Assembly (NCBI RefSeq): GCF_964204645.1
Contig: NC_134032.1
Span: 3,748,916-3,808,915, forward strand
Origin: Tubulanus polymorphus
Lineage: Eukaryota > Nemertea > Palaeonemertea > Tubulaniformes > Tubulanidae
Reading direction: 5' to 3'
DNA length: 60,000 bases
This document shows positions 40,222 through 52,130 of this stretch, piece after piece (within the stretch, counting starts at the first letter, position 1; every line of letters starts with the position of its first letter). The notes beneath the pieces are model-generated. The model ran no database searches. It was not told the origin of the DNA and saw nothing but the letters and a program-made list of their open reading frames with translations. Both the position numbers and the translations under genes were made by a program.

Positions 40222-40499
40222 CCATCGATTTCAAGTTTTTATTTATTTACCGAATATAATATAACGCTTTAAAACAGTTTCATGAATTCATCGTCAAGCT
40301 TATAATTACTGTACCGACCAACGGCCCCTATATGACCTTATTTCTTGTGATACACGCGCGTTCCTCTCTCATTCCATAACCAACCTCCACTTTGATATCG
40401 TATATTGCCTGCCTATAGTCCGTCCAGTCGGTTTTCCAGAGTCAAAGTGTCTGGTCTGGTATACGGAAGAAATGACCCGAGAAAAAATGTCCCCAGAAA

Positions 40500-41960
40500 A
40501 AATAACAATAAATATAGCTGCCAAGCAGCGATGACGGGTTTTCCGCAAAGCCATTCAGAAAGATGGGAATTGTAGTAAATTGAAATATCGATACATAGAA
40601 TAAACTGCATTGACAGATTCTAACCTAATATGCTACCACTGTGTAAACGTCAAATGTGATTCAGCTTTGAAACCGAACATACGCGGACGTACAATCAACA
40701 AATATTAATCTATTTGACCAGGCATTTATTTTGGCATTCAAACATCATGATACTGTATTATCACCATGCTTAAAAATGGATCTGTCCTATTAAGAACTCA
40801 TCTTAAGCACCTGCTGAGTCGATAGATTGAGTGAATTTACAGATAAGAACGTATTATGATTTAGAATAGATTGAAGAAGTTAATGTTTTTATTGAAATAT
40901 TTTAATAAATACATGTACATATATTGTAGTGTAGATTCAATAAATTATGAATTGATCTGGTCTGGGTTTCCGGTTGATGTTGATTTTGGCTTTTATGGAT
41001 TACAAATTCTATAGTGATAAACAATTGATACCTGCAACATGTGTGTAAATCAAACCTAATCCACTAGATGCGTGTGTTTCCTAATAAACGGGAGAATCAC
41101 TCTTGATCTGAGTTATTAGAAAATTAGAAAAATAATGTTCATTTAGTTATAGAAATTCATTGCCTTTTTTAAAATTCTGTAGTGATATTTGTTCTTTCCT
41201 AATTTTTATTACTGTATGAACCAATGATATGCTTTGTAAATATGATGTAATAAAATAAATTTTATTTTGAATTAAATTTGATCATGAGAATCAGGCATAA
41301 CTTGTGTCTTTTTTAACTTGTCTTTTGTTAACAGTTCCAGAGTTCAAAATTCAAATTGGCTAAAAAAGTACATAGGACTAAATGAAATGTACCGTTTAGT
41401 TACTGCAAACCTATTCCAGTGTTATGTCGATCGTGTTGAATCATGAACTTTGCTTGAGTTGAAAGAATCAGATCTTCTATGGTGCAACATCGGTCGAAGA
41501 GAGATATCTTGGTGTTGACTGTCCATCTAACTTCATGCGTTTGACATTGCAATCAGCATCATACTCATTTGAACTTCAAAATATTCATACAACATGAAAA
41601 CCTACAGTACATGTATAAAGTAATCAAAATTTCACCGATGTTGGATATTTGAATGAACCTTAGGCTTATTTCAGTATTCTAAAGCAGGAAATAATAAGCC
41701 CAATCAATAGGCCCTATTCCCATTGGAACAATTGTATAATACGTACAGCTGTACCGTACACTTATCAGTCAAGAATGGAGAAATCGGTATACCAAACCTA
41801 CGAACAGCAAAATGTACAGACCTACAATGATTTCTGGTATACAAGCCGTGACCATATGAACGTTTTGGATCTAGGTTTGACTATTAATGTCAGGTCAGAG
41901 AAGGCCTGGTCAAATTTAATCACATGGCTCAAATCAATTGGCCTTTATGCGTGTGAATAC
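40500..41960 (+). repeat. Segmental duplication, copy 1
   Basis: Matches 44432-45552 in order: AATAAATATAGCTGC, TTGACAGATTC, CATCTTAAG, GATTTTGGCTTTTATGGATTAC, TATTCCAGTGTTATGTCGAT, GATGTTGGATATTTGAATGAAC and CGGTATACCAAACCTACG. Copy 1 has an extra roughly 300 bp at 41092-41390. No shared gene is evident. Confidence 0.85.
41092..41390. other. ~300-bp insert in duplication copy 1
   Basis: Absent from the homologous position near 44990. It has AATAAAATAAATTTTATTTTGAATT near its middle-right, a poly(A)-signal-like region. Possibly a retroposed or transposed sequence; its ends are not resolved. Confidence 0.5.
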
Positions 41961-41979
41961 TTCACTGTATTGTTTTAAC

Positions 41980-43095
41980 TAGGGGTCCAGGGACACCATG
42001 CCCACTTGGGAAGTGGTTCCGAATGCTCAACAATCTAACAATTTCAATATTCACACCCCCTGGTGACCATATTCAAAACCCACTGACCTTGAAACTCACC
42101 CCAATCATAAAACATGTCACGAACTATAACTTTGTAATTGATCATGGTTACAAAATATGCCTAGATACCAATATAATAAGTTATTCTACTATTCAACGCC
42201 CCCTGGTGACCATATAGAATAACTATTGGCCTTAAAACTTGTCACAATCATAGATGATGTCATGAGCTACAACTTTGCAATTGATTGTGGTTACAAAATA
42301 TGCATTGATACGAATATAATATAGAAATACTAAGATATTGTATTAAACGCCCCCTGGTGGCCATATACAAAAAAACCAATGACCTTCAAACTCACCACAA
42401 TCATAAACCATGTCATCAGCTACAACTTTTCAATTGATTGTGGTAAGAAAATATGCTTAAATATCAACAATATAATGTGGAAAAACTTTTCCCACCTACG
42501 AATGAGTGCTTATGACACCAAGATGGCCGCCAATTGCGTCATAATTGGCTGATCAAAAATACATATCTCAGGTATAAATCATCCCTTTTCAAAGAATACC
42601 CTCAAAGAATACCCATCGCAAATTGCAATGAGAAATGGCGAACCAGTAGGGAGCAACAGCACTCAGAATTCGGGCCAATATTGACATTTTTGGGCACTAA
42701 AAAGGTCATAGGACGGTCGGTCATCTTGAGTCCGATCGACCCAATTTTTGTTATGGGCAATGGGCTCTGGGGGGATTCACATACATCCAAAAGATCAAGG
42801 TAACTGATCAAAGCGTCTTCAAAATTTCCCTCAAAAAGTTCAAAAATGTGTAAAAAGTGTTGATTTTGTCAAACAACAATGGCTGCCAATCGGCCATCTT
42901 GATTCTGACAGGGCCAGTTTTTGGGCTGAAGATGTGTCTAGAGTAGATACATGTGTAACCCAAATATCAAGACATTACATTGAGGCGTCTTCAAAACTTC
43001 CCAAAATGACTGGATTCCGTCTACGGACGGATGGACGACGGACGAAAAGTGAACACAATAGCACGCTGGGACTAAAGTCCCAAGTGGGCTAAAAA
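41980..43095. mobile_element. Non-autonomous element with internal ~155-bp repeats
   Basis: The ends GCCCACTTGGGAAG (41999) and AGTCCCAAGTGGGCTAAAA (43076) are inverted. AACGCCCCCTGGTG-CCATAT repeats occur at about 42050, 42196 and 42349, each followed by CACAATCATA and ACAACTTTGCAATTGAT. The right part has CCGTCTACGGACGGATGGACGACGG, a motif widespread in marine lophotrochozoan repeats as I recall. No coding sequence. Confidence 0.65.
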
Positions 43096-43282
43096 TAGGC
43101 CTATCGAGTGAATTAGTACATAGACTGAATTAGACATTAGGCTTGTCCTGACCAAATCCTATCCATGTTATAATGGAACCAGTTATTAGTAACATCACTG
43201 TAGGGCCGACGAGAGGGGAAAAAGTTGTGTTTGTAGCACATAGGCATGGTAGGCTTGTCGCACTCACTTAATACTTAAAACG

Positions 43283-43612
43283 CTGTTGTTACCTGTACGT
43301 GACTGTACGGCGATTACTACAGGTTAGCCATATGTGAGTACGTTGACGCTCAGACATGCAATATTGGGATTCGAAACCAAACGAAAAAAAAAATCTAGTA
43401 GTAGTCCAGTGATTTACCCACTGTGCCACAGAACGTAACTGCAGGTTAAATGAAATTTGATTTACAAATAGCCTAGCCTCACCTAACCCAAACTCTATTC
43501 TTTTACGCACGCGTGTTTGCAGATTATAGGAACTCACGTACGGCGTTAGTAGGGAACTCACGTATGGTTAACCTGTGGAGATCACCGTACAGTCACGTAC
43601 AGGTAACAACTA
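43283..43612. mobile_element. Small foldback element (~60-bp inverted repeats)
   Basis: GTTGTTACCTGTACGTGACTGTACGG at 43283 pairs with CCGTACAGTCACGTACAGGTAACAAC ending near 43607. Candidate target duplication TACTTAAAACGCT / TACTTAAAATGCT (one mismatch). Confidence 0.7.
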
Positions 43613-44431
43613 CTTACTTAAAATGCTATTGGGTACTATATAATAGGCCTATATAGACAAATAAATACCGGTAGGCTTTCTTAGCTTCCACACTTCACAA
43701 CCGAACCAACTGACCAACCAGTATATTTATTCCCAGTACGCACCAACCGGCACAGGCCTAACCCTGTTTGTCAACTGTGTGTACCGTAGTAGGCTATCGA
43801 TAATCACCTGATACTTTTCTGTCGTTTGTTTTCTCTCTGAGACGAACGTAATTCTAATAGCCCTCCGCGACTCAACGACCTTGATTTAAACTTGATCAAT
43901 TCAAAATCTGTTTATTGACGGTTTTGGTTACATGAACTGATCAGCAATATACTTAAATGAAATAACCGGAATAACAAGAAATCAAAAATATTAAAGATAT
44001 AACCAACAAATGCCCGTAAACCTGTCAGACACGCGAACGCCGGACTCGTAAACTCTTGGACTCGGACCCGCTGAGCAATAAATTCATAAAATTGACTTTG
44101 AAATTGATTGTGGAGAAGAGAGGGAATAATTCGATAGCTCTTCCTCATAAAGAAGAGAGAAATTTCGGAAAGAAAACACAACATGGCTACTAATTGAACG
44201 GAGCCAAATTTCCGATGTTTACGGCTCGACAGTGCCTTTATAACGTGGATTCATCAAAATTCCCATGCAGCATCTGGAGATTGAAGTGAGCTGAATGATA
44301 TCATACGGATTGTATCGGCGACAGCGGTAAGGTAAGGAAGCCTTTACACTTTTAACAAAAACTGTGTGGAAAAGGGAAAAAAAATAATCACTCGAATTTC
44401 AATAGGGTTTTCTGTGAAGAAACAGAAAACC
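43613..44431. other. Host non-coding DNA
   Basis: A 90-residue minus-strand frame at 43912-44184 has hydrophobic stretches but no family features. TAGGGTTTTCTGTGAAGAAACAGAAAACCCTA at 44403-44434 is a near-perfect small hairpin at the start of duplication copy 2. Confidence 0.4.
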
Positions 44432-45552
44432 CTAATAAATATAGCTGCAAAGCAGCGACAACGGGTTTTCTGCAAATCCGCACCATGCCATTCAGGTTGA
44501 TAGGAATTATTGAAAATTTAAATGCCGATACATGAAATATAATGTATTGACAGATTCGAACCTAATATACAACCACTGTGTCAACGTCCAATGTTATTCA
44601 GTTTTGAAACCGAACTTACGTGGACGTAAAATCGATAAATATGAATTGATTAGACCAAGCATTTATTTTGTATCACCACGCTTAAAATATATCTGTTCTA
44701 TTAAGAAACCATCTTAAGAATCGGCTGACTCAATAGGTGTTGAATACATTTACTGATATAGTAACGTATTAGGATTTAGAACAGATTTCAAGGAATTAAT
44801 CTTTTTATTGAAATATTTGAATAAATACATATATTGCATTGTGGATTCAATCGATTGATTATGAATTGCTTTGGTCTGGGTATTGGGCCGATGTTGATTT
44901 TGGCTTTTATGGATTACTAATTCTATACTGATGAACAATTTAAACCTTGCAACACGTGCGTAAATATCAAACCTATTCCACGGGCTAATAAACTGTTAGC
45001 CACTGCAAACTATTCCAGTGTTATGTCGATTGTGTTAATCGCTTTGCTTGAGTTGAACGATTCAGACCGTACATGATGCAACATCGGTCGAAAAGAGTTG
45101 GTGTTGACTGACTGCCCTTGACCATTTATCTTCAGGTGTTTGACATCAGCATATACCCATGAACCGCAAAATATTCATAGAACATGAAAACCTATATACA
45201 TGTATACAGTATTCAAACTTTCACTGATGTTGGATATTTGAATGAACATTGGCTTATTTCAATATTCTAAAGCACGAAATAATAAGCCCAATCAATGGGC
45301 CCTATTCCCATTGGAATAATGCGTTCAGCTGTACCGTACACTCATCTGTCGAGATTGGAGAATTCGGTATACCAAACCTACGTACAGCAAAATGTACAGG
45401 CATACATAATGATTTCTTGTTTTCTTGAATACAAGCCGTGATCACATGAACGTTTTGGATCGAGGTTTGACTATAAATGTCAGGTCAGCAGACAAGGCCT
45501 GAGCAAAATGTAATCACATGGCTCAATTAGCCTTTGTGTGCGAATACTTTAG
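44432..45552 (+). repeat. Segmental duplication, copy 2
   Basis: Homologous to 40500-41960 as described there, without the 300-bp insert and with many substitutions and small deletions. Confidence 0.85.
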
Positions 45553-45584
45553 GTAGGGACACACGAGCGTATTTTTTCACCCCT

Positions 45585-48450
45585 GTGAAGCTGGCTCCCG
45601 GTTCCCGGTCCCTTATTCGGCTCCCGATTCAAAATGCTGTTGCGTAACTATTTGCAGTGAATTGCAGACGAAACATGAAGCCTTAACGGCCGTTTAAAAA
45701 AAATTATACCAATTGCAATTGTAAAATAAAAATGAGATAGAACCTAAGTTAAAATTCTGGCCATTTCTAAAATGTTATTACTAATTTTTAGTCAGTGCGG
45801 AACGTTTGGTTTTCCAACAATAATGAGGGGTGGTAGGTAGTCATGCAATTCAAGTCATCATTTATTACACGTTACTTCCGCGTTGTTGAAAATCTCGCGA
45901 GTCCTGGACCAAACCCCATTGAACAATGTGATCTGTGTGCTGGCCACAAATGCACACAGATCACACTACACTACCCATTACAAACTCCAGTACCCACAGC
46001 TTTCATATATCCATCCAAATATTTAGAGTGTCTTTCTTCCTGGGTTTAAGAACGTGTGTATTGCTCAGTCGTTTTTCTCGTCACCGAATCGACTTCTTCA
46101 TCTGTTATTCGCCTCTTTAATCATTTAATCAATAAACCATCGATTGTTCCCGCGCTATAGGGTATTGATTAGTCAGCACTGAAAGGGTTAACAAGAGAGA
46201 AAGTTTCTAACGAAAGTTATCGAATCCCCAAGAAAATAATATCTGCAAGCACATGAAATTGTAAGATATAAAATAAACAGACGCTTTCTGCCCGCCGTAT
46301 AAATCACCCTTCATGCAGGGTAAATCCATTGTCAAAGATGAAAAAACAATCACTTCAATATTCTATTAAACTTAATATTTTCCTATCTATCAAATTCCAT
46401 AGAAAACATAAAAGAACATTTTTCTCATCCCTAAACCGAAAATAGCTGGAAATGAGAGCGCACACAAAAATTCTAATCCAATAGTTACCACGGTTGCGTG
46501 GTAAAACAAAGAGACCACTAACATTGGCGCAGAGATAAGATGGTTGTTTAGACGTCTCAATTGCAAAATGTGAAGCTGGCTACTTATTCGATTCGACTCA
46601 ATTGCGGACAGCAGGTAAACATAATTACGTAACTATGTCTGCTGAAATGAGTGCAACCTTGACCTCGGCCACCAGGCTAATCGAGACGTCTAAAATTAAC
46701 ACCACGCGTGTGACGATTTCCTCCCGATTCAAAATTATTTTGAATCGGGAGCCGAACCAGTAGCCGCTTCCCGGTTCCCGGTTCAAAACCATTTTGAATC
46801 GGGAGCCGAACCGGGAACCGGGAACCGGTAGCCGGCTACTGGTTCGGCTCCCGATTCAAAATGTGAAGCTGGCTACTTATTCGATTCGACTCTATTGCGG
46901 ACAGCAGGTAAACATAATTACGTAACTATGTCTGCTGAAATGAGTGCAACCTGACCTCGGCCACCAGGCTAATAGAGACGTCTGAATTAAAAACACGCGT
47001 GTGACTTCAATATACACAGTTACTAGGCAACTATATTCTATACTATAAGCGGCTAAGCAATAGCGTATTAACTTTGTAGCGTGTAATATCCGTTCGTGTG
47101 GCTTCGATTAAGCGTTGAGTGGTATGGATTAAAAGAGGATGGTCTGATCTGTGTTTATGAATAGATTTCGTGCCGATACGATAAAGTTTAGGTAGACTTT
47201 TCTACCATTAAGTTTGGACTTTCCGCGTGACGTCACTGCGCGCGATGATGAAAACAAACATTTGCGCGATGTGAGCGTCAGCTGTTGCTCGATGACCACA
47301 GAGGCGTCGGTGACCTAATTTCATTTTGTCTGCCTACAGAGACGCGGATGACGTCAATTCTGGGGAATGTAATAGTGGAGAATACTGCAATGTGAGCATC
47401 ATCGGTCTGATACGAGAAAGATGTACTGCATGAGTTGTTATATGTTGCTAGTTCTTCTGCCCTGGGCCCGGTTTAGGTGATAATTCTAATGGAAAATGCT
47501 TAATTCGGGTTAGTTAATTGGTTTACCTTTGTCAGCGATATGAAGTTGGCTATTGAAATGTGTATTGAAATATTGTCAACATATTTGAAAATCATTTTCA
47601 ATCGGGAGCCGAATCGGGAACCGGTAGCCGGCTCCCGGTTCCCGGCTCCCAATTCAAAATGTGAAGCTGGCTACTTATTCGATTCGACTCTATTGCGGAC
47701 AGGTACATGTTATGATTGCGTAACTATGGTGTCCGCTCTCAAGTGCTAGCCGCAACCTTGACCACCAGTCGAGACGAGGCCAATCGAGACGTCTAAACAC
47801 ATCGCGCAACCAGGTGTGCTGACCGCGAGCGTTGCCCGGAGCGTTGACATGCACTTTGACTCAGTAACTCATAATATCTTCTTTCATTCATTGAAGGTTT
47901 TGTGAAATAAGCGAAATCCTCGGAAATTTCTTTCCTTTTAAAGGCCGAGGAGTATGGATGCTAGTTAACCGGGTGGCAAACACTTGAAATGGGGCGTCCC
48001 ACTTTTACAGTATCTTGTTTAAGCGAGGTTGGCTCGCAACAGAAAAGCAGGTCACACACAGTTAAATTTGACAAATTCATAAAAGTTTTCATAACAAGTT
48101 CTAAACTAATTTTAAATAATCTAGTCATAGTGGGAATGAAAATCTGATGCTAGCGATCTTTTTTTGTAGAGATAGGGCCAAGATTAAAGATTTTAGAGAC
48201 ATTTCAAATTTTTTGAAAATCATTATTTTTTATCCAATTTCGATGAAATTTGGACCCCTGTGAAGCTGGCTCCCGGCTCCCGGTTCCCGGTTCCCGATTC
48301 AAAATGCTTTTGAATCGGGAGCAGAACGGGGAACAGGGAGCCGGCTACTGCTTCGGCTACCGATTCAGGTTTTGAATCGGGAGCCGAATCGGGAACCGGG
48401 AACTGGGAGCCGGCTACTGGTTCGGCTCCCGATTCAAAAATGTGGAGCTG
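45585..48450. repeat. GC-rich quasi-palindromic repeats of GGGAGCCGAACCGGGAACCGG type
   Basis: Clusters at 45585-45645, 46725-46860, 47600-47665 and 48258-48440 alternate TTTTGAATCGGGAGCCGAAC with its complement GTTCGGCTCCCGATTCAAAA. A companion unit, GTGAAGCTGGCTACTTATTCGATTCGACTC plus about 120 bp, follows at 46570, 46860 and 47660. Long hairpins are expected. Only accidental repetitive frames occur. Confidence 0.75.
46040..46310 (+). repeat. Duplicated block, copy 1
   Basis: GTTTAAGAACGTGTGTATTGCTC, GTCGTTTTTCTCGTCACCGAATCGACTTC, AACCATCGATTGTTCCCG and AGAAAGTTTCTAACGAAAGTTATCGAATCCCC recur at 48683-48905. Confidence 0.8.
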
Positions 48451-48454
48451 GCTA

Positions 48455-49825
48455 CTTATTCGCCAGGTGGCGCTGGTATACACTATGCCAGACATTTCAC
48501 GTAACTACGTAAATGTCTACTCTGCTGATAAACAATGTCGACCTCGACCTTGACAACAAATCACCAGGTGATGGCGCGAGCCAACCCAGACGTCTAAACA
48601 CGATTGCGTATGCGACCGCGAGAGCGGTCAGCTGTATGTAGCTTTTATACGTCAGTAAGCTGCGTCTATTAATAACATAACTTGGTTTAAGAACGTGTGT
48701 ATTGCTCGGTCGTTTTTCTCGTCACCGAATCGACTTCTTCATATGTTATTCGCCTCTTTAATCAATTAACCATCGATTGTTCCCGAGCCCTTAACAACAG
48801 AGAAAGTTTCTAACGAAAGTTATCGAATCCCCTCACCAAGAAATCAATATCTGCAAGCCCATGAAATTGAAAGATATAAAATAAACAGATGCTTTCTGCC
48901 CGCCTATGTATAAAATTCCATAGAAAAGAACATTTTTCTCATCCCTAAACCGAAAATGGCCGGAAATGAGAGCGCACATAAATACGTATAGATAACTCAT
49001 AGATAATAGACAAAGCTTTTTATAATAATGATAACGTGGTTAGCCTTGGTTCTTGTAGCCCCAAACATTCAGAAATGTGAACATCGAATTTGTCAATCCT
49101 CAAGAAATGAATCAGTGCTCTTCCACATCATTCCATGATTTCATGTTCGATTGGAAACGATTTTGTTGTTTTCGCACCTCTTCGTAAATGAATGTATATA
49201 TCTTTTTTCATCTATCTTATAATCTTTATTCTCTTTTGGTATTTTGACTTTATTTGCGTCTTAATTTAGCCCTTCGTTACCGTATATCCACTATGTTATG
49301 TTTAAAATTCTCATGTCTTTATACATTGAAAACATTGAATTGTCAACGACTTGCTGATTAACTATTATTTACAATATTTCTTAATTGATTGTGATCAACT
49401 TTCTTCACGATCCAGTTAGATAGAATGCTAAAAACATGATAACTTTGTTGCACTGTTTACATTAAGGATGAAATTTACGTTAATTTCGCTTATTACACAA
49501 TGAATGCAAGAAGATGTATATGTATATATTTATGAGGTTCACACCTGTAGCATATTTTATAAAGTAACCTATTTCCATAGCTAGATATTAAAATAGACGC
49601 AACTTCGTTACGTGTAGTAACCGCTCGCGGTCAGTAGATATGCTTACGCAATCGTGTTTGGACGTCATGATAGGCTTGCGCCATCACCTGGCGATTTGTT
49701 GTGTCCATGTATTCGATTGACCGCGGTCGTGGTCAACGTTGTTGATGTTTAATGTTCAATGTTTAATGTTTGGCTAACCGTTTTATCAGATAGAGGAGAG
49801 CGCCACCTAGCGAATAAGTAACAAG
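48455..49825. mobile_element. Foldback element with ~230-bp inverted repeats
   Basis: ACTTATTCGCCAGGTGGCGCT at 48455 pairs with AGCGCCACCTAGCGAATAAGT ending at 49820. Further paired blocks are CACCAGGTGATGGCGC, AGACGTCTAAACACGATTGCGTA, ACCGCGAGAGCGGT and TGCGTCTATT. The repeat copy 48683-48905 lies inside it. No transposase. Confidence 0.75.
48683..48905 (+). repeat. Duplicated block, copy 2
   Basis: Second copy of 46040-46310, same orientation. The first copy is not inside a complete foldback, so either the block is part of a larger repeat family or it was captured. Confidence 0.8.
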
Positions 49826-49994
49826 AAATAGATCAGACATTTCAATAGGTAACAAGGCTCTTGAGGGGTAATGAGAGGTCACCTGTATTTGATACTAGAG
49901 GACGCACCTTACTGCAACCATAGTGTTGGGTCAAGTGTTTAAGTGAAGTCTAAGTGGTTGGATTAGAACTACAGATTAACGGTTAATTGTAAAT
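49826..49994. other. Host non-coding DNA
   Basis: Nothing recognised. Confidence 0.4.
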
Positions 49995-50110
49995 CACATC
50001 AGCCGTCATCACACAGAGGCCAATTGGGCACGGGCCAAATTGGCCGTGGAACAGGCTACCGCCAAAAACTTGGCCCCGTGCCTGAACACACGTGAACCAC
50101 GCTCACCGGA
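49995..50110. repeat. Half-copy related to the 30001-30323 MITE
   Basis: CAGCCGTCATCACACAGAGGCC then CACGGGCCAAATTGGCCG and CAGGCT follow the order of the left half of the MITE (GCCGCGATCACACCGAG, CCCGGGCCAAATTGGCACGG, CAGGCTCGGCCC). The right end is not evident. Confidence 0.45.
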
Positions 50111-52130
50111 TACTACAAAAAAAGCAACTAGAGGACTAAAAGTCCTGAGGCTCGAAAAATATCAGAAATTCAAAGGGTGTCCCCCTTTCGAGTTTAGAAC
50201 TTTACATTCCGTGGTATTATACCGGTACCTTCTGAAACATGGCCATGGCCGCGACTGCACATCAATACCTGGCATTGGGATTTTCCGTGTTACACTTATA
50301 TATACATGTACAACGTAAGGTAAACGGAGATCGGGAAAACACAAACAATGAACGCTTTTACGGCCGCAAAATGTGATCTACCGATCTCAGAAAAATTATG
50401 TGACCCAAGCCTCAATAACCCTCATCCCCCTAAATCTCTACATACATATTTCCACTGCTCTCTGGAATGATGAGATACAAGAATAGAAATCGACATCAGT
50501 AGCACCAAAGCTAACCGTACCATTTTTTCTCACTACTTGAAATAAAATATGCGCAAAGCCAGAGAAAAATTTGCGATTTAGTGAGAGATGAATATAATGC
50601 AACACTCATCATCGATTCGACACAGCAGTTGCAGGCCTGATTGGTCGATTGATGCGCGCGGGCAGTATCTTATCTTCAAGCACAAAACTATCGTATTGTT
50701 TCCAATAATTAATTGTTACATGTTTACACTCTTTGCGTAAAAGTAACGACACATTAGAATTTCTTCCGGAAAGCAAAGAAAAATTAGGTGACAATTGGAA
50801 CTATTTAATTTCGCGCATTGAAACATACATACGCTTTAAGCGGCGTGATCAGTACGCACGATAGGGACCATTACCTTGCAACAAAGCTACATCAAATTTA
50901 TATGCATTTAAAGCCATTGCAATGCAAGAGACAAATACGTGTAAATCAATCTATAACTTTAGACAATCTTCAATGTTTGACCGGAGTTTTTGTTGACCTT
51001 TTTACTTAACTGGAAAAGTCAATATCCTTAGATCAGTTATAGATCCAACTTAGATTTTACAGGTCCTGTGTTGTAAACGGTTATAGAACCAAAGCATAAT
51101 TCCACTGGCCTAATGCTGTTGGAATCTAGAAGAACCTCAATGAGTTAAGACTTGTCTCAAGTTGTTAGGTTTGGAGCCAACATTTCCATTATTAGGTTTT
51201 AAGTTGTTAACTGGCAAAAGGACCAAAGCATCTCATCAATTGTGTGTTTGTTTTATTCAATACATATATATCATTTTATTGACAGGTCAAATTTATCACA
51301 TGAAATTCAAGCTTAAAATCCCGTACTATTATTTTTCTAAAGGTGCTGTAAAGTGCACGACGATTGTTACGGTCGTATTAGCAACAACGAATGTAAAAGC
51401 AAGAGTTTTTGGGACATTCTGTTTACTTCAGTTTATCTGAATAGATACGCGTGGAAAATGCAAAATGGCGCGATCATTTGCGGTACGTATATCCAACCAG
51501 AGATATCTTAACGTCGATAGTGCCGATCACTTAAACCCGATTGTTGCACTTAGCGTTTTGAAATTACGTACTTTACTCAAATTCAATATAAGATAAGTAC
51601 CGACGTTTACACGGTACATTTGAGGAGAACACTGACAACACAATCTGAGTCCGTGTTGCAAAGATGGTACAAAACCCAACATTGAAAATAAAAACAGCCT
51701 GAACCCTTTCGCTGGGCACTATTTGAATACTCCATGAGCAATAAATCTGTGTTTATATCTATTTTGATTTCAAAATGAATTCATACGGTTTTTTAATGAA
51801 GAAAGACTCATCAAACTAGTATCGGTTATGATGCTAGTTGTATGAGCTATAAACGACGATACAATGTTTGGTACACAAAGTTTGAACATCAAGGTAACCA
51901 GTGACTTAGATCTCGATGTTAATTTTAGTTCACGTCTTTGTTTACATGAATTAGTTTTATAATAATAGAAAACATTGTAAGCACTTTCAATGAGTATTAG
52001 AGCATTTCAACGACTGTAAGACATCCGTATAGCAAACTGATGACGTTTTAGCAGTCAGGTGGCTAGTTTGACATCTAGTGGAAATTAGGTTAATAGGTCA
52101 AGTGTCACGTGTCAGGGGACTTCGCCGATA
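50111..52130. other. Host non-coding DNA
   Basis: No open frame with family features and no large repeat seen in about 2 kb. Confidence 0.45.

Noticed and set aside
43912-44184. 90-residue hydrophobic minus-strand ORF
   Set aside because: Average length for chance, with no domain and no conserved duplicate.
47540-48495. ORFs with REPVAGSRFPAPNS-type repeats
   Set aside because: Translation of the GGGAGCCGAACCGGG repeat; no gene context.
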